64,000 nucleotides of DNA from Avrilella dinanensis. GTDB lineage: Bacteria > Bacteroidota > Bacteroidia > Flavobacteriales > Flavobacteriaceae. The stretch spans positions 1,953,560-2,017,559 of the forward strand of contig NZ_NIPO01000001.1 of NCBI RefSeq assembly GCF_002807015.1. The letters are read 5' to 3'. How positions within the stretch are numbered: position 1 is the stretch's first letter; every line of letters starts with the position of its first letter. The translations under genes and the position numbers were made by a program. Below are positions 34,211-42,826 of the stretch, one piece after another. Under the pieces are notes generated by a model. The model was not told the DNA's origin and searched no databases. It saw only the letters and a program-made list of their open reading frames with translations.

Positions 34211-37200
34211 TTAGAAAAATGCCCTTAGCTGGATACTCCCGGTGTGAATAGTTTGAGCCGATTCGCCACTACGACCGTCATAGCTGATGTTCATGTCGAG
34301 ATATTTGGTCAGGTTTCGCTGGAATAACAACCGCCATGTTAGGTTTCTTCCTGGTTGCAAACCTTCCAGCATCTGATAAGCTACCGGCGAAAAAGCATTG
34401 CCTTCAAAAGTGTTCTGGTAAAAAGAAAATTCGCCGTTGATGATAAAATTCTTCTTGCCGTTGAACGAAAATGAAGTCCCCAACCGATGCTGTTCCAACG
34501 TTTCAAAACCCTGGAGTTGATTTTCTTTTTTCCGGTATTCGTAAAAGAAATCCCAACGGGCAGAAGTCGAAAACAGATAAGAGATTTTCGGTGCCAGTTT
34601 AATATTTTTCAAGTGGTAATTTTTTGCATCATAGTTTTCTGAATTGGACGTGACGTCATCAAACTGTATAGCTAGATTGTAATTCCATATTTTTTTGACT
34701 AAGTGATTAAAATCCAGCTGATGTGTAAGGATATGATTTTCGATACGTCCGAAATTCAGCAAATTTTTGGTGTTATTAACAATGTAGGAATAGCTACTTT
34801 CAAACCTTCTTTTTCCACGGTTAAAGCTCAATGTATTCCGGAAATGGCTGTTTTCTGCCAAAACGTCTTCATCTGAACTCGTCCACGGAAGTAACGGAAT
34901 TTTTTTACCACCTTTTTCTCTGTTTTTATCCAGTATCCAAGTGGTTTGATTATGGAAATGACTCAATGTTTTCTGCCAGCCTTCCTTGTTTTGCCATTGT
35001 TGAAAATTCAATGAAACAAGCTGAGTTAGCCGGTTTTGGTGCGTCCGGATAAAAAGCTGGTTGGGCAGCATCAGGCGTATGTAAATCGCCAAATCCGGGT
35101 AAGGTGCAGGTTCAAATTCTTCCAGCTCCTGTATGCCGTTTCCGTTGTAATCATTCCACATGTGCGTTCCCATGCCCGGCTCTACTTCGATATAGGTAAA
35201 TTCTTGCTGCGGCAAAGCTCCCGAAGTATTTTCGTAAATGGTTTGCCATTGCACGAGATTGTTGAAAAAACGGTCGTTGTAAGTAATTTTTGAATTCAGC
35301 GTATTCTCATTTGGCAGACTATCGTTTTTATATTCCAGCATTCGGTAATTGGCATATACCTGCAACTGCGATTTCTCGGTTTTGAAAGCCTGTGTTTTCA
35401 CATAAAAACTGTTTGCCGTAGTAAATTTTTTCAAACGATTATCCTGCAAGCTGTCGTTTACCCGGTAAACATAGCCGGTTTCGATATATCTTCCGGCAGT
35501 ATCGCCGATTCCGGCAAAAACAGTATTTTGAAAATAACGCTGACTTTGTATATTAAATGCCTTGGTAATGCGGTCTTTGACTTCGTAATTTTCGCCTTCC
35601 CAATGATTTCCTGCCCAGTATTTTTTGTTGCGGTAATCAATTTGCCCGCTACTTCGTAAAATATCAGTAAATTCTGTTTCCGAATCAGCTTTTAGTAAAC
35701 TGTTTTGAGTAGCGAATGACCATTGTTTATGCTGAAATTTTCCTTCCAAAATATGTTTTTGTCCCAGATAGGACTGGCTGAATTCGAGTCGGTCAAAACG
35801 ATAGGTCAGCGTTTGTTGTGGTGATTTCAACGCATTGATTCCTGCCGAAATCATACTTTGATTGCCTTGTATCAGTCCGATATTCCAATCTCTGTTGAAT
35901 TCAATATTATACAACCGTTCAATTGTTTTAAAATTTTGATGTACAAATTGTATATCGGCAAAAGCATCTATTTTCCAATTGGTATCAAGAAGTCTTTGAC
36001 GTGCTTTGACATTTCCTGCCCAACCTTTATTGTTCTGGTCATCAATCGAAGAAAACAGATTTTGGTCATGATTGCTCAAAGCAACCTCGGCTTCGATTTT
36101 GGTTTTTTCTTCGTTGGTGTAGGCTGCCTGAACGGTTGTGATCAATGTTTTTACCGGAGCAACCAGTTGAATAACAGGTTCGTAATCACCTTGTGGAATG
36201 CCGTTTTGTGGGATAGTAAATTCATAAATCTTTCCGATAGCGGCATTGCTTGCCAAACGATAATTTCCTTGATTCATTCCGACAAAACTGAACGCTACCT
36301 GATAAAGTGTGTCTTGTGGATTATTGGAATACTCGAAATATTCATACAATTCAGTAGTGATTTTTTTGTATAAAATCTTATTATCCGAATAGTTGTCCTG
36401 ATAAGCAGACGGAGCTACCATTTTTGCCGGGTCATTCCCCGCTTGTTTGAGAATTTCAACTTGTTCCTCATTCAGATTTTGCTGCAACGGTTGATTTTTC
36501 ATGTCTGATTCCAGATATACATATCCGCCAAAATCCCATTTTCCTTGCTGGTGCCGGATACCGCCATAGGTCATAAACCGGGTAAAATTCCGATCGGTGT
36601 ACTGGTATTCGATAGCGATACGCATATCTGCCGTAATCGGGAAAGTCGGATTGAACCGGATTTCCCCGGAGTTATAATCAATCACGTAATCATTGTTTTC
36701 TCCTTGTGACAGTAATCGCCCGTTAACGAAAACACGCTCGGAACCAGCGATAATGAGAATGTACAGTTCATTGTTTTGCCCACGCAATTTATAAGGTCCT
36801 TGATTGCCTTCCTGCCCGATAAATTCACTTTTGGCATATTGCCCTCTGGCAATGGCAGCACCCAGTTCAACCTGAGTTTGGTCGTTTTCCCCGAAAGAAG
36901 TCTGGGCATATAATCCTTGTACTTTTTTGTTGAAATTAAGAAATCTGGAAAGCCTGTTTTCGATGAATAAATCCCCGGCTTTGACCCGCCATTTGTTACC
37001 GTAAAGCTCAATGAAAATCTGGTCAAATTCATCAATTCGCTGTGAATATCCGCCGTATTGCAAAGGATTGTTGCTGTCTTGTATCGAGGCTTTGAGGCTT
37101 ACTTTTTCGGATAATTTACCGATTATCTGCAAATCGAGGTTAGATTGTGTAACCAGGTTTTGATTGTTCCCGACGGTTATAGACCGGGAAATGCTTCCGT

Positions 37201-37636
37201 TGGTATTGAGCCCATCAAACGGAATCCAGTTACTTTCTTTCTGAACCGGAATCTGGAAAAGGTGTTTTCCTTCTTCGTTCGGAACAATCAGATTACTGCT
37301 GTAGATCTGATGAGTTTTGGTTAGTGTTTCCGGGTATTTCAGGTAATTAACAACCAGACTGTCTTGTTGGGGTTGAATGAATTCTATCTGAGCCTGTTGA
37401 AAATCAATGTGATAAAGATTTGAGTCCAAAATCACACCGTCAGTGTTTGTTACTTCAAAAAAAGATGAATTTAAAGCATTTTCTTCCAGCTTAAAAACAT
37501 AGGAAACAGAGTCGGTAACAATGGTTTTTGAACTATATAAAGAGTTGATTTCCTGTGAATACCCCACAGAAAACATAAAAAAAAGCACCCAGAAACAAAT
37601 TTGCTTTAGCATTGACCAACTCTTCCGAAAATTCAA
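34211..37636 (-). CDS. Very large outer-membrane beta-barrel-like protein
   Basis: 1141 residues, not assigned to a named family. A signal peptide is present (FWVLFFMFSVGYSQ; Met9 at 37612 is an equally good start). N-terminal beta-rich region to about 120, then a block typical of Bacteroidetes surface proteins: NTNGSISRSITVGNNQNLV, then LDLQIIGKLSEKVSLKASI and QIFIELYGNKWRVKAGD. The rest is alternating beta-strand sequence ending in Phe (LRAFF), like an outer-membrane barrel whose last residue is aromatic. Similar proteins are typically annotated as hypothetical in this group. Miniature element B abuts the stop codon. Confidence 0.65.
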   Translation of the reverse strand: MNFRKSWSMLKQICFWVLFFMFSVGYSQEINSLYSSKTIVTDSVSYVFKLEENALNSSFFEVTNTDGVILDSNLYHIDFQQAQIEFIQPQQDSLVVNYLKYPETLTKTHQIYSSNLIVPNEEGKHLFQIPVQKESNWIPFDGLNTNGSISRSITVGNNQNLVTQSNLDLQIIGKLSEKVSLKASIQDSNNPLQYGGYSQRIDEFDQIFIELYGNKWRVKAGDLFIENRLSRFLNFNKKVQGLYAQTSFGENDQTQVELGAAIARGQYAKSEFIGQEGNQGPYKLRGQNNELYILIIAGSERVFVNGRLLSQGENNDYVIDYNSGEIRFNPTFPITADMRIAIEYQYTDRNFTRFMTYGGIRHQQGKWDFGGYVYLESDMKNQPLQQNLNEEQVEILKQAGNDPAKMVAPSAYQDNYSDNKILYKKITTELYEYFEYSNNPQDTLYQVAFSFVGMNQGNYRLASNAAIGKIYEFTIPQNGIPQGDYEPVIQLVAPVKTLITTVQAAYTNEEKTKIEAEVALSNHDQNLFSSIDDQNNKGWAGNVKARQRLLDTNWKIDAFADIQFVHQNFKTIERLYNIEFNRDWNIGLIQGNQSMISAGINALKSPQQTLTYRFDRLEFSQSYLGQKHILEGKFQHKQWSFATQNSLLKADSETEFTDILRSSGQIDYRNKKYWAGNHWEGENYEVKDRITKAFNIQSQRYFQNTVFAGIGDTAGRYIETGYVYRVNDSLQDNRLKKFTTANSFYVKTQAFKTEKSQLQVYANYRMLEYKNDSLPNENTLNSKITYNDRFFNNLVQWQTIYENTSGALPQQEFTYIEVEPGMGTHMWNDYNGNGIQELEEFEPAPYPDLAIYIRLMLPNQLFIRTHQNRLTQLVSLNFQQWQNKEGWQKTLSHFHNQTTWILDKNREKGGKKIPLLPWTSSDEDVLAENSHFRNTLSFNRGKRRFESSYSYIVNNTKNLLNFGRIENHILTHQLDFNHLVKKIWNYNLAIQFDDVTSNSENYDAKNYHLKNIKLAPKISYLFSTSARWDFFYEYRKKENQLQGFETLEQHRLGTSFSFNGKKNFIINGEFSFYQNTFEGNAFSPVAYQMLEGLQPGRNLTWRLLFQRNLTKYLDMNISYDGRSGESAQTIHTGSIQLRAFF

Positions 37637-37680
37637 ATATGTAGCACCGTTTAAAGCAACCCATAAAATTTCTTACAAGT

Positions 37681-37696
37681 CAAATTTAAACAGATT
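37681..37696. repeat. Possible remnant end of the miniature element
   Basis: CAAATTTAAACAGATTC differs in two bases from the end CAAATTTAAACAGGCTC of copy B. It lies upstream of the large outer-membrane protein gene. Only one end is visible, so this may be a chance match. Confidence 0.35.
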
Positions 37697-37846
37697 CCAA
37701 GAATTATAACGAAATAACAGAAAGATATATTTTTCTTTTGTGCATAAAAGAAAAAAACACTTCCGGATTTATCTCAAGCTTAATGTGTAATAAATGTTTC
37801 CGAACGTTACATCTCGTTCATTAGATTTATAGAGTTTGTTAAATAG

Positions 37847-37873
37847 AGACTGTCAATAAAGCAGTCTTTTTTC
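37847..37873 (+). terminator. Orphan hairpin with T-run
   Basis: AGACTG / CAGTCT with nine bases between, followed by TTTTTTC. No plus-strand gene precedes it within 4 kb, so it may be a leftover of a lost gene or of a small RNA. Confidence 0.35.
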
Positions 37874-37891
37874 TTTAGTAGTCTTACTATC

Positions 37892-38133
37892 TAGTACACG
37901 ACAAAATTTATAAATACCAGAAAGATAAAGATTTAATTATTAGCCACAGATGCACAGATATAAATTTCAAAAATAAATCTTGTTCAGATATTAATTTCAC
38001 GGATATTGAATGCAAAGCATTCAATCAAATCGGTGGAGTTTTAATCCATTTTAATCAAAAAAATCATCTGTGCATCTGTGGTAGATTAACAATAGTTTGT
38101 AAATGAAACATTTGTGTTTTTTGTCGTGTACTA
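37892..38133. repeat. 242-bp nested inverted-repeat element
   Basis: Perfect 15-bp outer inverted repeats TAGTACACGACAAAA / TTTTGTCGTGTACTA. Inside lies a second perfect 16-bp pair CCACAGATGCACAGAT (37946-37961) / ATCTGTGCATCTGTGG (38066-38081). TCTTACTAT occurs once on each side, 1 and 4 bases outside the outer repeats, close to a target duplication. There is no reading frame. The rest of this 602-base gap between the large outer-membrane protein gene and the Cys-rich lipoprotein gene holds only the hairpin at 37847 and a possible remnant at 37681. Confidence 0.7.
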
Positions 38134-38238
38134 AAAATCTTACTATAAACCCTACCTCTTATATTTCCGTTATTCATGTTTATGTATATTTACAGATAGG
38201 AAAAAGTATTATTCCATCAATATATCCTTATTTAGCAT

Positions 38239-38802
38239 ATGAAAAAAAATAAAAACTACGCATTGAAAATTATATCAATTTTGCTGTTAGGTCTAAGTTT
38301 CGTAGCATGTAAACATAAAGAAAGTTTAGACAGAGTAGCTGTAGCCACAATGGTTAATGATGAGGTTCAACCTTTGTTTGACACAGATGATTTAAAAAAG
38401 AACTTGATTGCTGATGGATTTTATACCAAAGTAGAAGATATCCAGTTAGGTCATTTTTATAATCCAGAACAAAACGAGGAAGAAGCCTTCTTAAACATTG
38501 TTGGTAAAGAAAACAATACTGATGAACTCATGGCTTTAGTTGCTAATTTGGTTAAAAATAACGACAGCCTTTATATAGTAATTGCAGACTCATCGTTGTT
38601 CTTCACGCATAAATGCGAAGGTGTAAACTGTGATAAATGTGGTTTTGAACAAGATGAATGGGGGAGAATTATAGGTTGCAAAGCTTGTCCTAAAGATGAG
38701 TTTGTTGAAAATCAAGAATCGACAAATTGTAATCATTCAATAAGTACTGGCACTGAGTGGAATGTAGAAAAATTAGTATCTATTATCAACAAAAGCAAGT
38801 AG
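38239..38802 (+). CDS. Cys-rich lipoprotein with zinc-ribbon-like site
   Basis: 187 residues, not recognised. Lipobox LSFVA|C (Cys24). After a mixed alpha/beta region, a Cys cluster appears: Cys126-x4-Cys131-x2-Cys134, Cys147-x2-Cys150 and Cys164. The two C-x2-C pairs around a 12-residue loop look like a rubredoxin or zinc-ribbon knuckle, unusual for an exported protein, where such sites would need protection from oxidation. Alternatively the cysteines may form disulfides. It stands alone with its own terminator. Confidence 0.7.
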   Translation: MKKNKNYALKIISILLLGLSFVACKHKESLDRVAVATMVNDEVQPLFDTDDLKKNLIADGFYTKVEDIQLGHFYNPEQNEEEAFLNIVGKENNTDELMALVANLVKNNDSLYIVIADSSLFFTHKCEGVNCDKCGFEQDEWGRIIGCKACPKDEFVENQESTNCNHSISTGTEWNVEKLVSIINKSK

Positions 38803-38843
38803 GGAAATTCCTATTGGAATATAAAATAAAACAATACGAATTG

Positions 38844-38878
38844 AAAAACCGCCTCGATATTAAATCAAGGCGGTTTTT
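38844..38878. terminator. Bidirectional terminator
   Basis: AAAAACCGCCT / AGGCGGTTTTT stem with a few extra pairs, between two convergent genes. Confidence 0.88.
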
Positions 38879-38895
38879 AATTGTTGAGCAGATTG

Positions 38896-39951
38896 CTAAT
38901 CAATCGCTTTAACAACGGCTTTTTCAGCTTCTTTACGCGTACCGTCAAATCCGTCTATGCCGGAAACGGTGGTGTATTTCAGTACATATTTCTTGCCCGG
39001 ATTCAAACGGTTGTAAACACTTTGGCACATCAAGGTAGCCTCGTGGAAACCACATAAAATCAATTTTAATTTTCCCGGATAAATATTGATGTCGCCAATC
39101 GCATAAATGCCTTCTATATTTGTTTGGTAATCCAAAGCGTTGTTTACTTTGATGGCGTTTTTCTCAATTTCTAATCCCCAGCTGGCAATAGGTCCGAGCT
39201 TAGGCGTTAATCCGAATAATGGAATGAGGTAATCGGTATCTATTTTTTGGATTTCTCCTCCGTCAATTTTTAGTGAAATCGCTTCCAGCCGGCTTTCTCC
39301 GTGTAGCTGTTCTACTTCGGCAGGGGTAATCAGATTGATTTTGCCTTGCTTTTTCAGTTCCTGTACTTTTTCAACTGAATCCAAAGCACCTCTGAACTCG
39401 TTTCGTCTGTGAACAAGCGTAAGATTTTTGGCAATATCAGCCAGATAAATCGTCCAGTCCAGAGCAGAGTCGCCACCACCGGCAATCACTACATTTTTGT
39501 CCCGGAATTGCTCCGGATTTTTGACAAAATATTCGATACCTTTATCCTCATAAAAATCCAGATTATCTAATACCGGTTTGCGGGGTTCAAAACTACCCAG
39601 TCCTCCGGCAATAGCGACTGCTTTTCCATGGTGTCTGGTGCCTTTGTTGGTCGTTACGATAAAAGTGCCGTCTTCCAGTTTGTCAATACTTTCAGCCACC
39701 TCGTTTAAGGTAAACCCCGGTTCAAACTGCTTGATTTGCTCCATCAGATTATCAACCAGTTCCGATGCTCCGACAGAAGGGTATCCCGGAATATCAAAAA
39801 TAGGTTTTTTGGGGTAAAGTTCGGTCAGCTGTCCGCCCGGCTGAGGTAAACCGTCAATCAGGTGGCATCGCATTTTTAGTAATCCGGCCTCGAAAACAGC
39901 AAATAATCCTGTCGGACCGGCTCCTATGATAATTATATCTGTAGAAATCAT
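38896..39951 (-). CDS. Ferredoxin/flavodoxin-NADP+ reductase (thioredoxin-reductase-like type)
   Basis: 351 residues. FAD site GAGPTG near the N-terminus and HLIDGLPQPGGQLTELYP; NADP site GGGDSALDW; C-terminal FAD block YAIGDINIYPGK followed by ILCGFHEA. There is no C-x-x-C redox pair, which separates it from true thioredoxin reductases and points to the YumC-type FNR that moves electrons between NADPH and ferredoxin. It is the last gene after mrp and nfu, with 3-base and 1-base gaps, which fits supplying electrons for Fe-S assembly. Confidence 0.88.
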   Translation of the reverse strand: MISTDIIIIGAGPTGLFAVFEAGLLKMRCHLIDGLPQPGGQLTELYPKKPIFDIPGYPSVGASELVDNLMEQIKQFEPGFTLNEVAESIDKLEDGTFIVTTNKGTRHHGKAVAIAGGLGSFEPRKPVLDNLDFYEDKGIEYFVKNPEQFRDKNVVIAGGGDSALDWTIYLADIAKNLTLVHRRNEFRGALDSVEKVQELKKQGKINLITPAEVEQLHGESRLEAISLKIDGGEIQKIDTDYLIPLFGLTPKLGPIASWGLEIEKNAIKVNNALDYQTNIEGIYAIGDINIYPGKLKLILCGFHEATLMCQSVYNRLNPGKKYVLKYTTVSGIDGFDGTRKEAEKAVVKAID

Positions 39952-39954
39952 ATT

Positions 39955-40239
39955 TTATTGGATATTATCTGTTCTTTGTATGGCGTTGAGCGAAGAAATA
40001 TTTTCAACTGTTTCTATTTCAGGTGCATATTTTTTAATGGTTGTTTCCACACCAGCTTTCAGCGTCATTTGGTTTACGCTGCAAGCTGAACAGTTTCCGA
40101 TTAATTCCACAATTACTTTTTTATCGTCTTCAATCGCAATCAGGTTGATATCTCCTCCGTCCGAAATCAAAAACGGTCTGATTTCGTCTAAGGCTTTTTC
40201 TACATTTTTACGTATATTTTCTGAAGTTGTCATCATCAT
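39955..40239 (-). CDS. NifU C-terminal-domain protein (Nfu)
   Basis: 94 residues, essentially one Nfu domain. The [4Fe-4S]-binding Cys-x-x-Cys is in CSACSVNQMTLKAGVETTIK. Such proteins carry Fe-S clusters to target enzymes. Lies between mrp and FNR genes in one compact unit. Confidence 0.92.
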   Translation of the reverse strand: MMMTTSENIRKNVEKALDEIRPFLISDGGDINLIAIEDDKKVIVELIGNCSACSVNQMTLKAGVETTIKKYAPEIETVENISSLNAIQRTDNIQ

Positions 40240-40240
40240 T

Positions 40241-41368
40241 TTATTTTTTTACGGCAGAACAACCCGCCATAGTCGTTATTTTTATCGCCTCGGTAGGAGG
40301 GAGGTTTTCGTTTCTTTGAACTACTTCTTCCGCTATGTTTCGGGCAATTTCCACGAAAGCGTTAGCTACGGGCGAATTTCCCTGTAATGCTGCCGGACGA
40401 CCGTAATCTCCTGCCTCGCGGATACTTTGCACCAACGGCACTTCTCCGAGAAACGGAACTTGTAAATCGGCTGCCAGGTTTTTGGCTCCTTCCTGTCCGA
40501 AGATGTAATATTTGTTGTCTGGTAATTCAGCCGGTGTGAAATATGCCATATTTTCAATGATTCCCAAAACAGGTACATTGATACTTTCGGAAGTAAACAT
40601 CGACACACCTTTTTTGGCATCAGCCAATGCAACTGCCTGCGGAGTGCTGACGACAACCGCACCGGTAACCGGTAAAGCCTGCATGATGGACAAATGAATA
40701 TCGCCTGTACCCGGTGGTAAATCAATCAGCAAGAAATCCAGCTCTCCCCAGTCGGCATCAAAAATCATCTGGTTTAAGGCTTTGGAAGCCATTGGCCCAC
40801 GCCATATTACCGCTTGGTCGGGTGCAGTAAAGAATCCGATTGATAATAATTCAATTCCGTAGCTGGTAATCGGTTTCATTTTTGAACGGCCATTTACCTG
40901 AACGGAAACGGGCTTGGAACGTTCTACGTCAAACATAATCGGCATGGACGGACCGTAAATATCTGCGTCCAGCACCCCGACTTTGAATCCCATTTCGGCT
41001 AAAGTAACCGCTAGATTAGCTGTTACGGTTGATTTTCCTACTCCTCCTTTTCCGGAAGAAACGGCAATGATATTTTGTATGCCCGGAATCGGCTGACCTT
41101 TGATTTCGTTTTTTTCAGGAGCTTCTACCTTGATGTTTACTTTTATTTTGGCTTTTTCGTAAACCTTTTCGTGAATGGTTTTAAGTATATCTACTTCAAC
41201 TCTTTTTCTTACGTGTAGTGCAGGATTGTTGAGTTTCACGTCCACCACTACTTCGTCGCCGAGAATAACAACATTCTGTATAGCTCCGCTTTCTACCATA
41301 TTTTTACCTTCGCCGGCAACGGTTATGGTTTCCAAAGCTTCCAAAATGTCTTTTTTATTTAGTGTCAT
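40241..41368 (-). CDS. Mrp/NBP35-family P-loop ATPase
   Basis: 375 residues. N-terminal MIP18 (DUF59) domain (about 1-85), then the deviant Walker A GKGGVGKS (106-113), VLDADIYGPSMP, and LLIDLPPGTGD. It is an ATP-dependent Fe-S cluster carrier/scaffold. Where many Mrps have C-P-x-C, this one reads FTPAELPDNKYYIFG with no cysteine pair; I recall the same in other Bacteroidetes. One Cys occurs at the extreme C-terminus (AGCSAVKK). First gene of the Fe-S unit. Confidence 0.92.
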   Translation of the reverse strand: MTLNKKDILEALETITVAGEGKNMVESGAIQNVVILGDEVVVDVKLNNPALHVRKRVEVDILKTIHEKVYEKAKIKVNIKVEAPEKNEIKGQPIPGIQNIIAVSSGKGGVGKSTVTANLAVTLAEMGFKVGVLDADIYGPSMPIMFDVERSKPVSVQVNGRSKMKPITSYGIELLSIGFFTAPDQAVIWRGPMASKALNQMIFDADWGELDFLLIDLPPGTGDIHLSIMQALPVTGAVVVSTPQAVALADAKKGVSMFTSESINVPVLGIIENMAYFTPAELPDNKYYIFGQEGAKNLAADLQVPFLGEVPLVQSIREAGDYGRPAALQGNSPVANAFVEIARNIAEEVVQRNENLPPTEAIKITTMAGCSAVKK

Positions 41369-41489
41369 GATTTGAATATTAAGCTATTAACTGATTAATG
41401 TAGAATAATTTTAAATTACAAAGATAATAGATATAATTTTAAAACAGAGGCAAAACGAATGAAAAGCTAAATTTTTTTTATAGAATATT

Positions 41490-41519
41490 TTGCAGGTTTC
41501 AATTTTGTGTATATATTTG
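41490..41519 (+). promoter_or_regulatory. Promoter of tRNA-Gly
   Basis: TTG at 41490-41492, 19-bp spacer, TATATTTG at 41512-41519; the tRNA starts 20 bases later. Confidence 0.8.
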
Positions 41520-41539
41520 CACCCACAAATTAAGAATAA

Positions 41540-41612
41540 GCGGAAGTAGCTCAGTTGGTAGAGCGTCAGCCTTCCAAGCTGAATGTCGCGAGTTCGACCC
41601 TCGTCTTCCGCT
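41540..41612 (+). tRNA. tRNA-Gly (anticodon TCC)
   Basis: 73 nt. Acceptor GCGGAAG / CTTCCGC, discriminator T; D arm GCTC...GAGC; anticodon loop CTTCCAA (TCC); TpsiC loop GTTCGACCC. CCA not encoded. Its terminator lies in the last codons of the convergent membrane-protein gene. Confidence 0.97.
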
Positions 41613-41617
41613 CTTAG

Positions 41618-42022
41618 TCAAAAAGAAATTATCTTCGGATAGTTTCTTTTTTTTGTTTTTATAATTGCTTTTAAGAATTTTACTGTAATCAATATTAAAG
41701 CAATAATTGCAGAAAACCACGCAGTATTGTAAACACCAAAATAAAAATCATTAATTGGAATGAGATAAGAAAATTGTGTGCCTAATAGAGTGACAATCAA
41801 TAAAATTCTGATAATTTTTTTGAACCCGCCCGGTTTGGTTAACATTTCATATAACCCGATGATTAAAACAAAACAGAACAAGCTATCTCCGTGAAACGGA
41901 CGACAAATCAGCGAATTGAGATTGTCCTTTTCCCATTTTATGTAGTTGTAATAATCTGTTAATGACAATATCAGTTGTGTTAGAATAATAATTATCGAAA
42001 ATAAAGGTTTGTATAATTTCAT
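41618..42022 (-). CDS. Unrecognised four-helix membrane protein
   Basis: 134 residues, four hydrophobic stretches (about 9-27, 46-60, 70-88 and 97-117) and a basic end KTKKRNYPK. No family recognised. ATGA-type overlap with the zinc-ribbon gene upstream makes the two a coupled pair. The stop codon lies six bases from the end of tRNA-Gly, on the other strand. AT-rich codon use like its partner. Confidence 0.65.
   Translation of the reverse strand: MKLYKPLFSIIIILTQLILSLTDYYNYIKWEKDNLNSLICRPFHGDSLFCFVLIIGLYEMLTKPGGFKKIIRILLIVTLLGTQFSYLIPINDFYFGVYNTAWFSAIIALILITVKFLKAIIKTKKRNYPKIISF
41621..41655 (+). terminator. Terminator of tRNA-Gly, inside the opposing gene
   Basis: AAAGAAATTATC-TTCG-GATAGTTTCTTT (one mismatch/wobble), then a T-run. 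Its bases also code the last residues of the four-helix membrane protein on the other strand. Confidence 0.75.
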
Positions 42023-42708
42023 TGTTTTTCTTTGGAGTTGTCTTTTGTTTCAAGATCATTGTCATTATATCTAGAAATCAGATTAAAAACGGTTTCGTCA
42101 TCTGTTCCATATAACCGAAATATTCCATTATTATACTCAATAAATTCTGAGATTATTCGGTTATTTATTTTTCTCTGATAAGATAGGTTGATAATGTCTT
42201 TTGCCAAAGTGTAAGGGGTTAACAAAAAACCTGTTCTTGACCACCATCCGGTTAGTATAGTAATCAAAAATGACTTAAGTTTTAGGTTTTTACTGCAATA
42301 GTGACATAGTATTTTATTTTGAGTGGTGTTTTTACACCATAGAATTACGGATACAACTGTATTGAATTCCTGTGCGATTAATTTGTTTCTTTTTTTGTTG
42401 CAATTCGGACATTTAAGGTTCTCTATTTTTCTGAATAAGGATTGTTTTTCAAAATCAGTTAATGTGTCATTTTCTGCATATATCCACGTGAGTAGATTTT
42501 TATTAAGCTTCCGTTTTTGGATTTCATCTTTTAAAATTTCTCGTATCTCTGGTCTTAGTTGTTTCGATTCGTTTCGAGCGATTCGTTTAATTTTGATGTC
42601 AGAAAAACCCTGATAACGCTTTTTTATCTCATCAATATCGTACATCTTGTATTGAGATTGTTCTGGATTATTCTGAGGAGTCATAATATTTGCTACTTGA
42701 TTTTGCAA
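42019..42708 (-). CDS. Zinc-ribbon membrane-associated protein, unrecognised
   Basis: 229 residues. Soluble N-terminal helices (about 24-95: DIDEIKKRYQGFSDIKIKRI) with a following FEKQSLFRKIENLKCPNC. A zinc-ribbon-like pair is present: C-P-N-C-N-K-K and, 30 residues later, C-H-Y-C. Next comes a hydrophobic hairpin (SFLITILTGWWSRTGFLLTP) that probably dips into the membrane, then a mixed C-terminus. Similar WWSRTGFLLTP proteins are common in flavobacteria, function unknown. Starts at the first ATG; ATG codons 9 and 22 are alternatives. Coupled to the four-helix membrane protein gene. Confidence 0.65.
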   Translation of the reverse strand: MQNQVANIMTPQNNPEQSQYKMYDIDEIKKRYQGFSDIKIKRIARNESKQLRPEIREILKDEIQKRKLNKNLLTWIYAENDTLTDFEKQSLFRKIENLKCPNCNKKRNKLIAQEFNTVVSVILWCKNTTQNKILCHYCSKNLKLKSFLITILTGWWSRTGFLLTPYTLAKDIINLSYQRKINNRIISEFIEYNNGIFRLYGTDDETVFNLISRYNDNDLETKDNSKEKQ

Positions 42709-42756
42709 ACTAAAATACTAAAAACTATTTAACTCTCAAAGTTTAATCAATCAATA

Positions 42757-42788
42757 TTGTATAATTCTGTTTGATTCGATTATATTTG
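42757..42788 (+). promoter_or_regulatory. Promoter of the amino-acid dehydrogenase gene
   Basis: TTG at 42757-42759, 21-bp spacer, TATATTTG at 42781-42788, 38 bases before the ATG. Confidence 0.7.
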
Positions 42789-42826
42789 TGTCTTAAATTA
42801 ATAAGCATAAAAAATAACCAAATAAA

